From NCBI GenBank assembly GCA_949358305.1, contig OX442318.1, positions 6,062,501 through 6,126,500 on the forward strand: DNA of 64,000 bases. The letters are read 5' to 3'. This DNA is from Strigamia acuminata. Its lineage: Eukaryota; Arthropoda; Chilopoda; Geophilomorpha; Linotaeniidae. The position numbers and the translations under genes were made by a program. The notes beneath the pieces were generated by a model. That model had not been told where the DNA came from and did no database searches. It saw only the letters and a program-made list of their open reading frames with translations. Positions 48,624 through 62,200 of the stretch are shown piece after piece (position 1 is the first letter of the stretch; the number at the start of each line of letters is the position of its first letter).

Positions 48624-51145
48624 TTTCAGACAACTAAAATTACAGCCAACAAAACATCGATCTTCGAACAACAGAAATAAATAGACTTGAAAAGAACATG
48701 CAAAATAATAATGCACATGAGACAGATAAAGCGGGTAAAGGCTAGTTCACATGCATGCGTTTTTGCATCAGCTTCAACGCGCAAGCATGAAATTATTAAT
48801 GCCCGAAATCGCACGACATCACAAGGCGCTTCGGCCAACGCGCGTTGGTGAAGCAACCTATTTCACAAGCAACGCATGTGGACAAAGCAGCTTTGGTGCG
48901 TTAACGCATGCATGTGAACTAGGCTTAATTCAATCACAGCACTAACGCTACAAGAGAAATGATTCTAGACGTTTTGTATTAAATCTGCACCCTATCATCT
49001 CTAATCAAACAACATTCATTAAGCTAAAACAAATTGCTAATTTCACAAAATTAGTGATTTCATTATCACTAAAGTAGCGGTAATTAAATTACATTAGCAA
49101 GCCCAACATTGCAGTGCCAACTGAAAAGCACCTTTGTCCAAAGGTCTCTCATGAAATACAGTCGAAACTCTTTATAACGAATCGCGATATAACGAATTAT
49201 CGATATAACAAATACCTAAAAATGGCTGATTTGGTTGGCTGGCCATAGAACACCATGTTAAAAAATTTCGATATAACAAATTCTCGTTATAACGAATCAA
49301 TTTTTTGGGTCCCTCGCGATTCATTTTGCGAGTTTCAACTGTATATAATTTGCACTAGACAGTTTATGGGCCCTGAATCTCCGCAACTTAGTACACCTAT
49401 CAAGTTCCGTGTTAGCACCACTTTCTTGAATCAGAAATTTAATGGAAACTTCCAGCCCCTTAAAACTCCAGCAAAACTATTAAGCGGGCTTCGCTGCGCC
49501 TTATTAAAGAGCGCTTCAGAAAATCGGCTTTTGATTTTTACCCACCACTAGTTGGTGAAAAATTCTTTATTATCATTGTTCACAACTAGCACCCTCCATA
49601 AAACTAGCAGCGAGCCTTAAAAAAATCTGATCTTAAAAAATCTAAACTGCGCTTTAACTAATTGACCTGAAAATTGTCCCTAAACGCGTAATGCCGTACA
49701 TTTTACCCTTAAGCCTAAATGTTTGTTCACACACAAGAATTAATTTATGAACTTGAACAACATAATCTGGAACTTGACCTAGAACTCCCGTGTGATCCAC
49801 TACACTGATACATCCATGTAATTAGCCAATCAGGCAATCAATCAATCTTGCTTCACAAAACCGCTTCGTACTTTAAATAAACTCGTCATTGTATTGAATC
49901 ATGTATAGTATTGTTTTGTAATCATAACTACAAAACTTCCATTGACAAAAATAAACTCTGAGCAGTCCTAACAATTTCCTTGAAATTATATAAATTATAT
50001 TTCCTTATTTTTACAATTAATATGCCTATAATTTTAAAAAATCATTTCTCAATGTCGAAGAGCAAAATTAAATAAAAAAAATTAGCTTAGGAATGTGCAT
50101 TGATAAAAAGAATATGAAGGAAAAACACACCTGGGTTGCATATAAAAGAATTTAAAGATAGCAAACTATAATGTTTAAATAGGTGGAGAAGAAAGAAAAA
50201 TAATTGAAAGAATTTTACCTTTTTCCTGCCAACTGCAAAGATGAAATTTAACGAGACATAATTCCCACCTTCTGCAAAAAAAAATTCTAATTTTTAATTA
50301 AATATCAATTAATTTCACATTTCTTGTATATTACTCACTTTCATTATTTCCACAATATATATATAACAAATTTATTATTTTGACAGCTGTTCCTTAAATT
50401 AACTTCCCTGGAAAGAAATAATTGCTATTAGATTAACACAAAAATAAAAAAATTAAATAAAAGTAAATAAAAATACTGAAAATAAAAATCATGTTTTACA
50501 GGAAATTGATGAATACAATTTCCTATTCCACTTACACCTATTTCTAGTAAATATAGGTCGTGAAAGGAATATTATTCACTAATTTAACAGTTGTTTAATG
50601 GCTTTTCTTATGATAATTTCTGATTACTTAATTCACCAGCTGTATCTAAGATGGATGAAAAAAGTCAAAATCGTACAAGAAATTTCGAAATTTGTATGAA
50701 AGTCCCACCTGAGTGAAATTTAAACACGTTACAATTTTTATTCTTACCTTCAGTGGTCGTTGTGTGATGAAAATTGGGTTAAATCGAGAAAAAACACACA
50801 TTTAAAAAGCGCCAAACTAACATACATGATATCGAGGTCCGCCATTGTGGTTTATTGACGATTGACGTCATATTTGACGCAAACGATTGGAGCGTGGTGT
50901 TTTTCCGGTCCGATAAGAAAACTATATTTTTTTAATTTTCTTCTTCCCGAATCAATTAAAGATAAAAATTTCCATCAACCTTAAATTTATCGTATTCTGA
51001 AATCTACATCTAATAAAATTCTACCATGGATCACTGCGCAAGCGCAAACCGATGAGGCAGCCCAACACGAACATGGTCGACTTCGATGATCGTCGTTCTC
51101 TCAGAGCGATGTTTATGATATAATTGACGTAAATCAGCGATCAAA
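48624..51145. other. Divergent spacer between RUNDC1 and MOB3
   Basis: About 2.5 kb that must hold the promoters of both genes. It includes a MITE at 48,736-48,925 (AGGCTAGTTCACATGCATGCG with its inverse) and a pogo-like MITE at 49159-49341. On the minus strand near 50,840, ATGGCGGACCTCGATATCAT precedes the donor-like GTTAGT, and acceptor-like signals lie near 50,410 and 50,280. These might be 5' non-coding exons of RUNDC1 or a short transcript; I could not connect them into a reading frame. Confidence 0.4.
49159..49341. mobile_element. pogo/Tigger-like MITE with TA duplication
   Basis: CAGTCGAAACTCTTTATAAC at the left and GCGAGTTTCAACTG at the right, bordered by TA on both sides. The interior has repeated CGATATAAC / GTTATAACGAA. 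183 bp, non-coding. A related partial copy begins at about 48,074. Confidence 0.8.
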
Positions 51146-53748
51146 ATGGCTCTCAGTTTCATTGATTTCTTTCAAAAAGGCAGAGTAAGTATTGAAACCA
51201 CACTAAAACCCAAAAAACTCAATTTTAACGCGTTGAAATTGAAAGGAAAAACAAATTTGTTTACTTCCTCATCCACGCCCCTCGTGACAGTTTTATTAAT
51301 TTCACAACATTCCGTGCAGACATTCAGGCCTAAAAAGAAATTCGAGCCGGGGACACTGAAATATTCCCTGCATAAACACGCGCAGGCTTCGCTGAATTCG
51401 GGCATAAATTTACGTCATGCCGTTCAACTTCCGCCCGGTGAGGATTTGAACGATTGGGTAGCTGTGCACGGTGAGTTTATCGATCCGTTTATTCATCTTT
51501 TCGTTTCGTGTTTTACTTTTTTCAATCTTTTATTATTTTCTTTCCCTAGTGGTGGATTTTTTCAACAGGATTAATTTGATTTACGGAACCGTTTGCGATT
51601 ACTGCGTTGAAGAAACATGTCCGACCATGTGTGGTGGACCCAAGTGAGAGATTTTAGAACTAGAGGAATTAAAATGTCCTTGAATGTTTATTTTCTTTTA
51701 GGTTTGAATATCTGTGGGCTGATGGGCATCGATACAAGAAGCCGACACCTTTACCTGCGCCGCATTATATATCGTTGTTGATGGATTGGGTTGAAATGCA
51801 GATTAATAATGAATATTTATTTCCAGTTAAAGTGGGTATGTGGCTTATGTATTTGTGTGAGAATTTGTACACGACCCCATTATATAAATATACATACAAA
51901 TCAATCATTTTTTGCAACCCCCAAATTCAGTTACCCGCAGTTTAAAGGTGGGTTCACACTTGTGTTCACACTAGACGCAACGCAAGAAAACTGACGCTGC
52001 GTCCAAAAATTCTTGACCTTGACGCCAATTCCTGCTTCAACTCCGAGTTGAAGTAAGCGACGCAACGCAAGGAAAGGTCTTGCGGCCAACCAATCACGAT
52101 CGACTTCAACTCTCGTCGATTCACGTTTGGTTGGTGAGACTTTACCACATGGAAATTGTTTTTAAAAATGGCGGCGGTTCAAATCAGCATGGCTAGCGGT
52201 GAATTTAATCGAATTTAATCGAGTTAGTTCGTGCCAGACCAATAATCTGGCAAACAAATTTGGCTGCTAGCGTGGTTAATTCTTGCAAACAGGCCGCCAT
52301 TTTCGGATTCTGGAACTAGTTCTAGAACTAGATCCAATTCCAGGTTTCATTGAAACCATCCGATTGGCCAGACGCAGCATCAATTGTTGCAGCTCTGTTC
52401 ACACGTGCCCTACAGTGTGAACAGACTCTGCGTTGCGTTTGATTACTTTTTCCTTGCGTTGCGTTGCGTCGCCCCTAGTGTGAACACAAGTGTGAACCCA
52501 CCTTAAGAGGCATTAGTTTTCTGGTAAACATGACGTCACATGTGAACATGGAACAACAAAATGGTTGTCGATCTATTTCAGCCCCTAAACAAATCAAATT
52601 CCGACCCCGGAAATCATGTTGTTGGTAGGGTTTCTGTTTTCCCGCCTTTTTAAAATTCCCGGTTCCCGGTACCAAAATGGCCGGTACTCCGGGAAATCGG
52701 TACTCCCGGGACCTAAAAAGGTCAGGCGAGAAAAATGACAAAATATGGCCGTCTTTTGTCAAAAATAGCCATTTTTAGCAATTTTGAGCCATTTTCGTGG
52801 TAAAAATGGCCGTTTTCCATCAAAAGTGGTCGTTTTTAGTCAAGAATGGCCGTTTTCCGTCAAGAATGGCTGTTTTTCGTCAAAAATAGGCATTTTTCGT
52901 TAAAAATGGCCATTTTTCAGCCATTTTTCGTTAAAAATGGCCATTTTTAGCCATTTTTCGTTAAAAATAGCCATTTTCATCAGTGAAAAGTTACAAAATA
53001 TAACGTTTGACCGACGAAAATGATGTTTCAGCAACGAATTTTTGACGGAACCGGTTTTTCTCGTCCAATTTCGCGGTTCCCGGTACCGTGATTTCTCACC
53101 GGGATTCCCGGGAAATCGGTACCCCGGTTTCTCAGTACCGAAACCCTAGTTGTTGGCATGTCGGTATAAGGTATCGTTAATACGACGATCCAGTGATATA
53201 CCGATCGAAGTATTTAATTTACCCACGCACGGGTCTTACAGGTGTTTACATGCAGTTTTCAATGTGCAAAACGCCCAAAATCTACCTCGTACAACTTGAA
53301 TTTAGTTTTCCGAATAAGTCTTGTCTTTTCTGGAAAACTAAGTACACAAAAACTTGCATAAAACTTGCAATTAAAACTATGAATTTCCAATTGCAGACAC
53401 ACCATTTCCGAAGAACTTTCAGCCAATGTGCAAAAAAATTCTAACTCGCCTTTTCCGAGTTTTCGTCCACGTTTACATCCACCATTTCGACCGCTTGGTA
53501 GCAATCGGCGCGGTAAGTCCCACAAACCTCATCAATTTAAAAATTCTAACGTTTAAATTCCGCAGGAGGCGCACGTCAACACATGCTACAAACACTTCTA
53601 TTACTTCGTGAACGAATGCGAACTCGTTAGCCCTAAAGAGCTGGAGCCGTTGCGAGAAATGACGGCGCGCATTTGCAAAGATGTATCTGTTTACGACAAA
53701 CACCACCAGCCGTCGCCGCCCGTCAGTCGCGTGGCGGCGGTCAGATGA
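51146..53748 (+). CDS. MOB3: MOB3 family kinase activator
   Basis: 238 aa; exons 51146-51184, 51320-51470, 51550-51643, 51702-51835, 53397-53512, 53566-53748. MOB proteins bind and activate or scaffold NDR/LATS and MST-type kinases in Hippo-like signalling. The MOB3 signature is clear: [86 protein letters not shown] and [15 protein letters not shown]. The zinc ligands are present: two Cys in the [13 protein letters not shown] region and two His in HVYIHHFD. It is about 20 residues longer than human MOB3A (217 aa), mostly a Pro/Ser/Arg tail after ARICKD. Intron 4 (1.56 kb) is filled by two transposons, at about 51,947-52,505 and 52626-53148. All introns have GT-AG ends. Confidence 0.95.
51947..52505. 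mobile_element. TTAA-type MITE GGTTCACACTTGTG (MOB3 intron 4)
   Basis: TTAAAGGTGGGTTCACACTT with GTGTTCACACTAG is mirrored at the right by CTAGTGTGAACACAAGTG and AACCCACCTTAA. TTAA occurs at both borders. The interior is GC-richer and includes GACGCAACGCAAG repeats. A related copy is nested at about 32,985 in LGIC6. Confidence 0.8.
52626..53148. mobile_element. hAT-type element with 8-bp target duplication GTTGTTGG (MOB3 intron 4)
   Basis: The ends TAGGGTTTC and GAAACCCTA are inverted repeats, with perfect GTTGTTGG at 52618-52625 and 53149-53156. The sub-ends are rich in CCGGTACC and TCCCGG. The centre (about 52,775-52,985) is a ~20-bp tandem repeat around AAAATGGCCGTTTTTCGTC. Non-coding. 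Confidence 0.85.
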
Positions 53749-54884
53749 ACTTACAGTTCAAAAAATTAATTTTAAACCGATTTATTATTTATTTCAAAAC
53801 TGACGATTAATATTTTAATCCGAATGATGTATTCAATTTATTCTAGTCTCGCATTAATTTACTTTAAAACCGGAAAAGGTAATAAGTTAGCAGCAGGACT
53901 GCGCCGAGTGTTATTAAACCTTGATCTGAACATCTGAGCATCACTAGTACTTAGAATGTACAAATTTACATTTACAAAATCTTTTTTTTTCTATTGTTAT
54001 ACACCGATTGTTGTTTCGTAATGTTTATAAAGATTTGTACAAGGGTTATTTGCTTCGGATTTGGAAATTTACCCGCTTTTTACGGCTTTTTTTAAACAAA
54101 CTGCATTTGGGCGCCATTTTGTCTGTACTAAGGTGTTGTTTTTTTGTATCTAAAATTTTTGTTTTGACTAAATTATTAATAAAAATTATTACGAATAGGG
54201 CTGAATTGCTCAATTAGATGATTAAAATTGGTTGAGTGAAGCTGTAATGTTGGAGAAATAAAAATAATAAAAATACCGATTTGTTTTAGGGTTTATTTCC
54301 TAGGTACACCAGGAAACCAGTACTAGAATTATGTTGGAATTATTGATGCATTTTTCTTCGTTTTAGACATCTATTAATGGATTTTTCATCATTTTAGACG
54401 TCTATTAATGGATTTTTCATCATTTTAGACGTCTATTAATGGATTTTTCATCATTTTAGACGTCTATTAATTGATTTTTCATCATTTTAGACGTTTATTA
54501 ATGGATTTTTCATCATTTTAGACATCTATTAATGGATTTTTCATTATTTTAGACGTCTATTAATGGATTTTTCATCATTTTAGACGTCTGTTGATGGATT
54601 TTTCATCATTTTAGACGTCTATTAATGAATTTTTCATCATTTTAGACGTATATTAATGAATTTTTCATCATTTTAGACGTCTATTAATGGATTTTTCATC
54701 ATTTTAGACGTCTATTAAATGGATTTTTCATCGTTTTAGATATTTATTGAAGGATTTTTTGTTGTTACTACTTGTTAGGTGGACAAAATTCCACACTGAA
54801 ACCTGAAAATCTATGTAAACAATTCGACAAACACTTAAATTAAATATATTAATTAATTTTAATCAACTAAATATTTTTTTCTCA
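53749..54884. other. Convergent spacer between MOB3 and GNB1L
   Basis: Holds both 3' ends. AATAAA near 54,257 could serve MOB3. A 31-bp tandem repeat occupies 54,355-54,745. The open frame at 54,008-54,217 has no recognisable features. Confidence 0.5.
54355..54745. repeat. 31-bp tandem repeat downstream of GNB1L
   Basis: About 12 copies of a 31-bp unit ATTTTAGACGTCTATTAATG + GATTTTTCATC, with single-base changes between copies and degeneration at both ends. Confidence 0.92.
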
Positions 54885-56033
54885 TCACAAATTCCCATAC
54901 AAATTCCACAAACTTATCTTTTCATCGCTCGAGCCCGCCGCCATTAAAACTCCATAATCACCGACCGCTCCCCTCGAAAACTCAACACACTCTATCGTTT
55001 TCGTGTGGAAATCGAGCACGGCCAGCGCTTTCAACGACTTCCAACCGAAAATTCGAATTCTACTGTCCCAACCACCAACACCCAAAATCCGACCGTCGTG
55101 ACGGATCCTCAAACTCGCTATTCCCGCATTTGTGATTTGTTTTCGATCGCATTTAAACTGCGATAAATCCCACACACAAAGCTTATCTTCGGGGGACCCA
55201 CTGGCACCTCTCTGCTTGCCAACATCGAAATCCAAACACATGATTGGCTCTTTGTGTATGTTTTCGTCTAGTAATGGCGTCGTGCCGTTTCTACTGTCCC
55301 ATTGGATTATGTTCCCATTTTCGTACCCCGCGACCACCGTACAGCCGGAGGACGAATTGTCGTACACTTGTATGCACATACACAAGCCGTACGGTTTTGT
55401 TTCGGGGTTTGAGAGTATTAATTCGCCATTTTGTATTGATTTTAGTACCAATTCGTTCGCGTTGTCAGTTGGCATGACGATGGTTCCAGATTCACTGATT
55501 GCGCACTTGCAGAATCCAATTTTCGCCGTGTTTATTTTGTCTGGAAATTTAGAATTAAATTCGTTAGGTTTTTATTAAATTTGTGGTTTTTTAAATACTC
55601 GCCATTTTGTTTCATGGTGTGGGCATCCCAAACACGAATAACGCCATCTCTGCCTTGAGAAAATACTTGGTTTTCGTGACAACCTATCCATAAGATTCCT
55701 TTACCATCATGTCCTTTGGCTGTTGATGTGATACGAAACGTCTAGAATGAATAATAAAACAAAATAAACAACAAAACACATTTCTTACAAATTCCAGTAG
55801 AGTTGCGAGCGGACATTACTGTGATGGTTCACAACTATGCTAGAAATTTACAAAAGTACATATGAACTAATTTTACGTGAATTCACCTTGAGATTCCAGA
55901 CTGAAATATTTCCATTGGAGCATCCAGATAGTAACGTTTCTATATGATTCTCTCTTCTGAAGCATAAACAACTTATTGCGCCTAACTTTCCATCACGAAG
56001 ACAGTAGATTGGTGTTGGCGGCGGTTTGAACAT
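54885..56033 (-). CDS. GNB1L: GNB1L: WD40-repeat protein, G-beta-like
   Basis: 313 aa; exons 55887-56033, 55603-55741, 54885-55540 (human GNB1L about 327 aa). The protein consists almost entirely of WD40 blades, with blade ends NISVWNLK, VIRVWDAH, IIQWDSR, KLCVWDLS, RIRIFGWK and ISLWNLY. The start MFKPPPTPIYCLRDGKLGAI and the end ISLWNLYGNL fit the family. GNB1L is linked to stability of PIKK-family kinases such as ATR through the TTT/HSP90 route (family knowledge). The second intron (55541-55602, 62 nt) must use a GC donor, ATG|GCGAGT: the only close GT gives a frame that stops soon after the acceptor. The start codon lies 177 bp from the end of WDR19 on the same strand. Confidence 0.92.
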
Positions 56034-56210
56034 GGCTACTCATGACGTCATACTTAAAATGGCTTCCAAAACTAGTGGCGCCACTTGTTTTTAAAAATAA
56101 GCAACAGCACAAATCGTGTTTCTTTTTTTAATAGTACAGTTCCACAGTGCAAAAATATAAACAAATCTGTAATAAATAATGTGATGGAAATAAATTTATA
56201 TGCTAACAGA

Positions 56211-59200
56211 TCAGTCATCTGCTCCAGAATGTAAAAATGGCTCTGGGTCTTGAAGTTTCATGACATTTTGGGTTTTTATAGCAGTAGAACACATTGGACA
56301 TGTTTCCTCACTTTCCAGTAGCCTGAAAATGTAATAAATTCATAAATAAAAGTTAGATAAACTAGAAAAATTCAAATTAAGCCTTACAGTTTGAATTCGG
56401 AATGAATTGCTGGGAATTTACAATTCGGGCAACATGTTAGGTCACTCACAACAACATGGCGGCCCTAAACGTGCGAAATTTGAACAGTTAAAAGTGGAAT
56501 TGTTTTTTATTTTATTTTAGGCAGCTTACGGTGATGATGCAAAATGGTAGATTATTTTTACACGACGAGCAAAGTAGTTCCGTTTCTGGTACTAAAGCAG
56601 AACAGTAAGGGCAGGGGGTTTTGGGTTCTTCCTCTTCGGTTTTTTGGGGTTTCCTTACGATCGCTTCAATTTTTTTCTTGTATTTTTGGTCTATCTTGGT
56701 TTTGTATTCGGGTCGCAATAACATTGCGGCAAAGTTGAAAGCGGAGTTCTTTAAACCTGATCGGTGGCATTCGATTACGGTGGATGTCAATATGGGAACG
56801 ATATCTATTTAGAAATTAGAATTTTTGTCTAAATTTTGTGAAAAAGATCCAATTTTTAACTAAAAAGATCTAATTCATACTGTTACTTCAAAATCTCAAA
56901 ATTTCACATCAAAATCTCAAAATTTCACATCAAAATCTCAAAATTTCACATCAAAATCTCAAAATTTCACATCAAAATCTCAAAATTTCACATCAAAATA
57001 TCGAAATTTTCTTCAAAAATTCAAAACATTTCCTAAAATCCGAATTTTTATGTTAAAAATCCAATTTTTACGTTAAAAATCCAATTTTTACGTTAAAAAT
57101 CCAATTTTTACGTTAAAAATCCAATTTCTACGTTAAAAATCCAATTTTTACGTTAAAAATCCAATTTTTACGTTAAAAATCCAATTTTTACGTTAAAAAT
57201 CCAATTTTTACGTTAAAAATCCAATTTTTACGTTAAAAATCCAATTTTTACGTTAAAAATCCAATTTTTACGTTAAAAATCCAATTTTTACGTTAAAAAT
57301 CCAATTGTTACGTTAAAAATCCAATTTTTACGTTAAAAATCCAATTTTTACGTTAAAAATCCAATTTTTACGTTAAAAATCCAATTTTTACGTTAAAAAT
57401 CCAATTTTTACGTTAAAAATCCAATTTTTACGTTAAAAATCCAATTTTTACGTTAAAAATCCAATTTTTACGTTAAAAATCCAATTTTTACGTTACAAAA
57501 TCCAATTTTTACGTTACAAAATCCAATTTTTACGTTAAAAATCCAATTTTTACGTTACAAAATCCAATTTTTACGTTACAAAATCCAAATTTTACGTTAA
57601 AAATCCAATTTTTACGTTACAAAATCCAATTTTTACGTTACAAAATCCAATTTTTACGTTAAAAATCCAATTTTTACGTTAAAAATCCAATTTTTACGTT
57701 CCTAAAATCCGAATTTTCCGTTAAAAACCCGAAAATTCCGTTAAAAATCCAATTTTACGTTAAAAATCCAATTTTTACGTTAAAAATCCTATTTTTCCGT
57801 TGAAAAGATCCTATTTTTCCGTCGAAAAAAACCAATTTTTACGTTGATAAATCCAATTTTTACGTTAAAAATTGCAAATTATGCTTTAAAAAATCAAAAT
57901 TTTACGTTAAAAAAATTTTACGTTACAAAAAATCAAAATTTTACGTAAAAAAATCAACACCCCACCCCAAACAACACTAACTTACGTGACGGAAACTTGC
58001 TAATATTATTAGCAACTCTAACGAGCAATCGTGCGCACTTCAAATGATCATTCCGCTTAACGTGGACCTTCACCAAAATATAACTGTGCAGCAGCATCAA
58101 ATTATAATTCATTTCGGACGGAATCTTAATTCTCTGTTTCGTTAACTCGCGGTACATCCCGAACAAAACGTCGTGCGCACTTCGATAATTCCCGCAATTC
58201 TGCTCTTCCCTCGCAATTATAACGGCAGTTTTCGCCGCCTCGCGGTACTGTTTGCGAGCTATATACAACTGGAACAAATATTTCGCATCTTTTGGAATTT
58301 CGTCAGTTTCGCCCATCAAATATTCAATGAGAAGTCGCGCCAGCTGATCGTCGCCCGACGCTTTGACCACATCGATGGCGTACATGATGCTTTCGTGTTC
58401 TTCCGAATTATTGGGTCGGAGCAAGTGTTTCATCGCCTGAAAGTCAGAGATGAGGGTTTTGAGGGTTTGGTAGAGGGGGTTTGTTGGTTGTTTGCTACTT
58501 TTGGGTATTTTCCAGCTAAGTAGTAGAATTTTCCTGCGAGGAAATGTTTCTTTTCGGTTTCAAAATAGAGCGCTATGCTGTTGTAGTCGTCAACTGTTGC
58601 ATCGTCACCTTCAGATGGAGAAAATGAAAAAATGAAAAAAATGAAAAAAACGATTTAAGTAAAAAATCGATTTTACATGATAAAATCGATTTTAGGTAAA
58701 AAAATCGATTTTACGTGAAAAAATCTATTTTAGGTGAAAAATCGATTTAACGTGAAAAAATCGATTTTACGTGAAAAAATCGATTTTACGTGAAAAAATC
58801 GATTTTACGTGAAAAAATCGATTTTACGTGAAAAAATCGATTTTACGTGAAAAAATCGATTTTACGTGAAAAAATCGATTTTACGTAAAAAAATCGATTT
58901 TACGTGATAAAATCGATTTTACGCAAAAAAATCGATTTTACGTGATAAAATCGATTTTACGCAAAAAAATCGATTTTACGTGAAAAAATCGATTTTACGT
59001 GAAAAAATCGATTTTACGTGAAAAAATCGATTTTACGTGAAAAAATCGATTTTACGTGAAAAAATCGATTTTACGTGAAAAAATCGATTTTACGTGAAAA
59101 AATCGATTTTACGTGAAAAAATCGATTTAACGTGAAAAAATCGATTTTACGTGAAAAAATCGATTTTACGTGAAAAAATCGATTTTACGTGAAAAAATCG

Positions 59201-62200
59201 ATTTTACGTGAAAAAATCGATTTTACGTGAAAAAATCGATTTTACGTGAAAAAATCGATTTTACGTGAAAAAATCGATTTTACGTGAAAAAATCGATTTT
59301 ACGTGAAAAAATCGATTTTACGTAAAAAAATCGATTTTACGTGATAAAATCGATTTTACGCAAAAAAATCGATTTTACGTGATAAAATCGATTTTACGTA
59401 ATAAAATCGATTTTATGTGGAAAAATCGATTTTAAGTAGAAAAATCGATTTTACGTAAAAAAAAAGATTTTACGTGAAAAAATCGATTTTGCGTGAAAAA
59501 ATCGATTTTACGTGAAAAAATCAATTTTACATGAAAAATCGATTTTACGTGAAATAATCGATTTTACGTGAAAAATTGATTTTACGTGAAAAAATCGATT
59601 TTACGTGAAAAAATCGATTTTGCATGAAAAAATCGATTTTACGTGATAAAATCGATTTTACGCAATAAAATCGATTTTACATGATAAAATCGATTTTACG
59701 TGGAAAAATCGATTTTAAGTAGAAAAATCGATTTTACGTAAAAAAATCGATTTTACGTGAAAAAATCGATTTTGCGTGAAAAAATCAATTTTACATGAAA
59801 AATCGATTTTACGTGAAATAATCGATTTTACGTGAAATAATCGATTTTACGTGAAAAATTGATTTTACGTGAAAAAATCGATTTTACGTGAAAAAATCGA
59901 TTTTACGTGAAAAAATCGATTTAACGTGAAAAAATCGATTTTACGTGATAAAATCGATTTTACGTGATAAAATCGATTTTACGTGATAAAATCGATTTTA
60001 CGTGATAAAATCGATTTTACGTGAAAAAATCTATTTTAGGTGAATAAATCGATTTTACGCAATAAAATCGATTTTACGTGATAAAATCGATTTTACGTAA
60101 TAAAATCGATTTTACGTGGAAAAATCGATTTTAAGTAGAAAAATCGATTTTACATAAAAAAATCGATTTTACGTGAAAAAATCGATTTTGCATGAAAAAA
60201 TCGATTTTACGTGATAAAATCGATTTTACGCAATAAAATCGATTTTACGTGATAAAATCGATTTTACGTGGAAAAATCGATTTTAAGTAGAAAAATCGAT
60301 TTTACGTAAAAAAATCGATTTTACGTGAAAAAATCGATTTTGCGTGAAAAAATCGATTTTACGTGAAAAAATCAATTTTACATGAAAAATCGATTTTACG
60401 TGAAATAATCGATTTTACGTGAAAAATCGATTTTACGTGAAAAATCGATTTTACGTAAAAAAATCGATTTTACCTACCTATCACTTGCGCATAAATATCC
60501 ATCTGTCCATGATTCTGCGCCAACTGAAAAGCCTCGTTATTACACTTAGACAACACCAGAAACTGTATAGCAGAACTGAAATCATTCAATTTTTGAAAAA
60601 ACCTAAAAATAAACAACAACAACATAAAACAACCTCTCCAAAAAAAAAACCCTCAAACCAAACTCCATTACTTGGCCACCATTCTCGCTCCCTCCGTCGA
60701 CTTCGTCTCCCTAACCAGCCTCACAGCATCCTCAGGATTCTTCAAATGATCCAAATAAATCCTCACCACATTATCGTAATCATGCGCCGCTTCGTACGCC
60801 TTCGCCGCCTCCTTGTAACTCCCGTCCACCTCTTTGGCCTTGGCGTACTGAATGTGGATCTTGGGCGACGTAATTTGTGGCAACAGTTCGCCGATCTTCG
60901 TCCAGTTTTTCAAGCGGATGTAAAGTGCGGCCGATTTGTCCCAATATTTGCCCGTTTCGTACAAGGCGGCGGCTTCGACGAATTGCTGAGCGCGAATCAA
61001 ATTTTTTTTTTTTTTAATTTAGTTGTAATTTTTGGGAATTGGGAATTGATTTTGTAATACTTTCATGCTTTCCAAGATTTCTGCGCATTCTTTGATTAGT
61101 GCTCGGTTTTGTAGCTTTTCTGCTTGGTTTATGCCGCGCCGGATGTCGCCGCATCGGATCGCCGTTCGAGCGATGCCGCTTTTGCACGCTGCGTCGTGTT
61201 CTTCGTTCACTTCTTGGTGCTGGAGTCCCTTCTCAAAATGAATTAAAGCATTGGGGTAGTCACCTCTGTAAGCAAAGAAATAATTTTTTTATTGTGTTTT
61301 AACTCTGAATTTTGTTGGTTTTATATTAAATTGCTTGTTTGGTGATTTTTATTAGTCGGATACGCTGGTTTTACGGGTCAAATAGAGTAAAATTCGGTAA
61401 AATTCGGTAAAATTCAGTAAAATTCAGTAAAATTCACAAAAATTTTGTAAAATTCTGTAATAAAATTCAGTAAATACGAGCAAAATTCAGTAAATACGAG
61501 CAAAACTCAGTAAATACGAGCAAAATTCAGTAAATACGAGTAAAATTCAGTAAATACGAGTAATACTCAGTATATACGAGTAAAATTCAGTAAATACGAG
61601 TAAAATTTAGTAAATACGAGTAAACACGAGGCAAAACAAGAAAAAAATTAGTAAAATCTATTAAAATCAATTAAAAAAGAGTAAAAACGCTCATTTTACG
61701 GTAAAAACGCTCATTTTACGGGTAAAAACGCTCATTTTTCGAGTAAAAACGCTCATTTTACGAGTAAAAACGTTCATTTTACGAGTAAAAACGCTCATTT
61801 TACGAGTAAAAACGCTCATTTTACGAGTAAAAACGCTCATTTTACGAGTAAAAACGCTCATTTTACGAGTAAAAACGCTCATTTTACGAGTAAAAACGCT
61901 CATTTTACGAGTAAAAACGCTCATTTTACGAGTAAAAACGCTCATTTTACGAGTAAAAACGCTCATTTTACGAGTAAAAACGCTCATTTTACGAGTAAAA
62001 ACGCTCATTTTACGAGTAAAAACGCTCATTTTACGAGTAAAAACGCTCATTTTACGAGTAAAAACGCTCATTTTACGAGTAAAAACGCTCATTTTACGAG
62101 TAAAAATGCTCGATAACCAAGCCAGCCCAGCAAAACGTGTAAAAACACTCGTTTTAAGAGTAAAAACGTTCCTTTTACGAGTAAAAACGTTCCTTTTACG

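Noticed and set aside
56883-60472. Regular short repeats that could suggest a CRISPR array
   Set aside because: Units are directly tandem without unique spacers, inside introns of an animal gene. They are satellites.
60419-61057. 212-codon plus-strand open frame
   Set aside because: It runs antisense through satellite DNA and two WDR19 exons whose minus-strand frames match the family closely.
61691-62092. Minus-strand open frame made of ~19 copies of the heptapeptide MSVFTRK
   Set aside because: It is the translation of the 21-bp intronic satellite; 21 is divisible by three, so a frame stays open by arithmetic. It lies wholly in a WDR19 intron.
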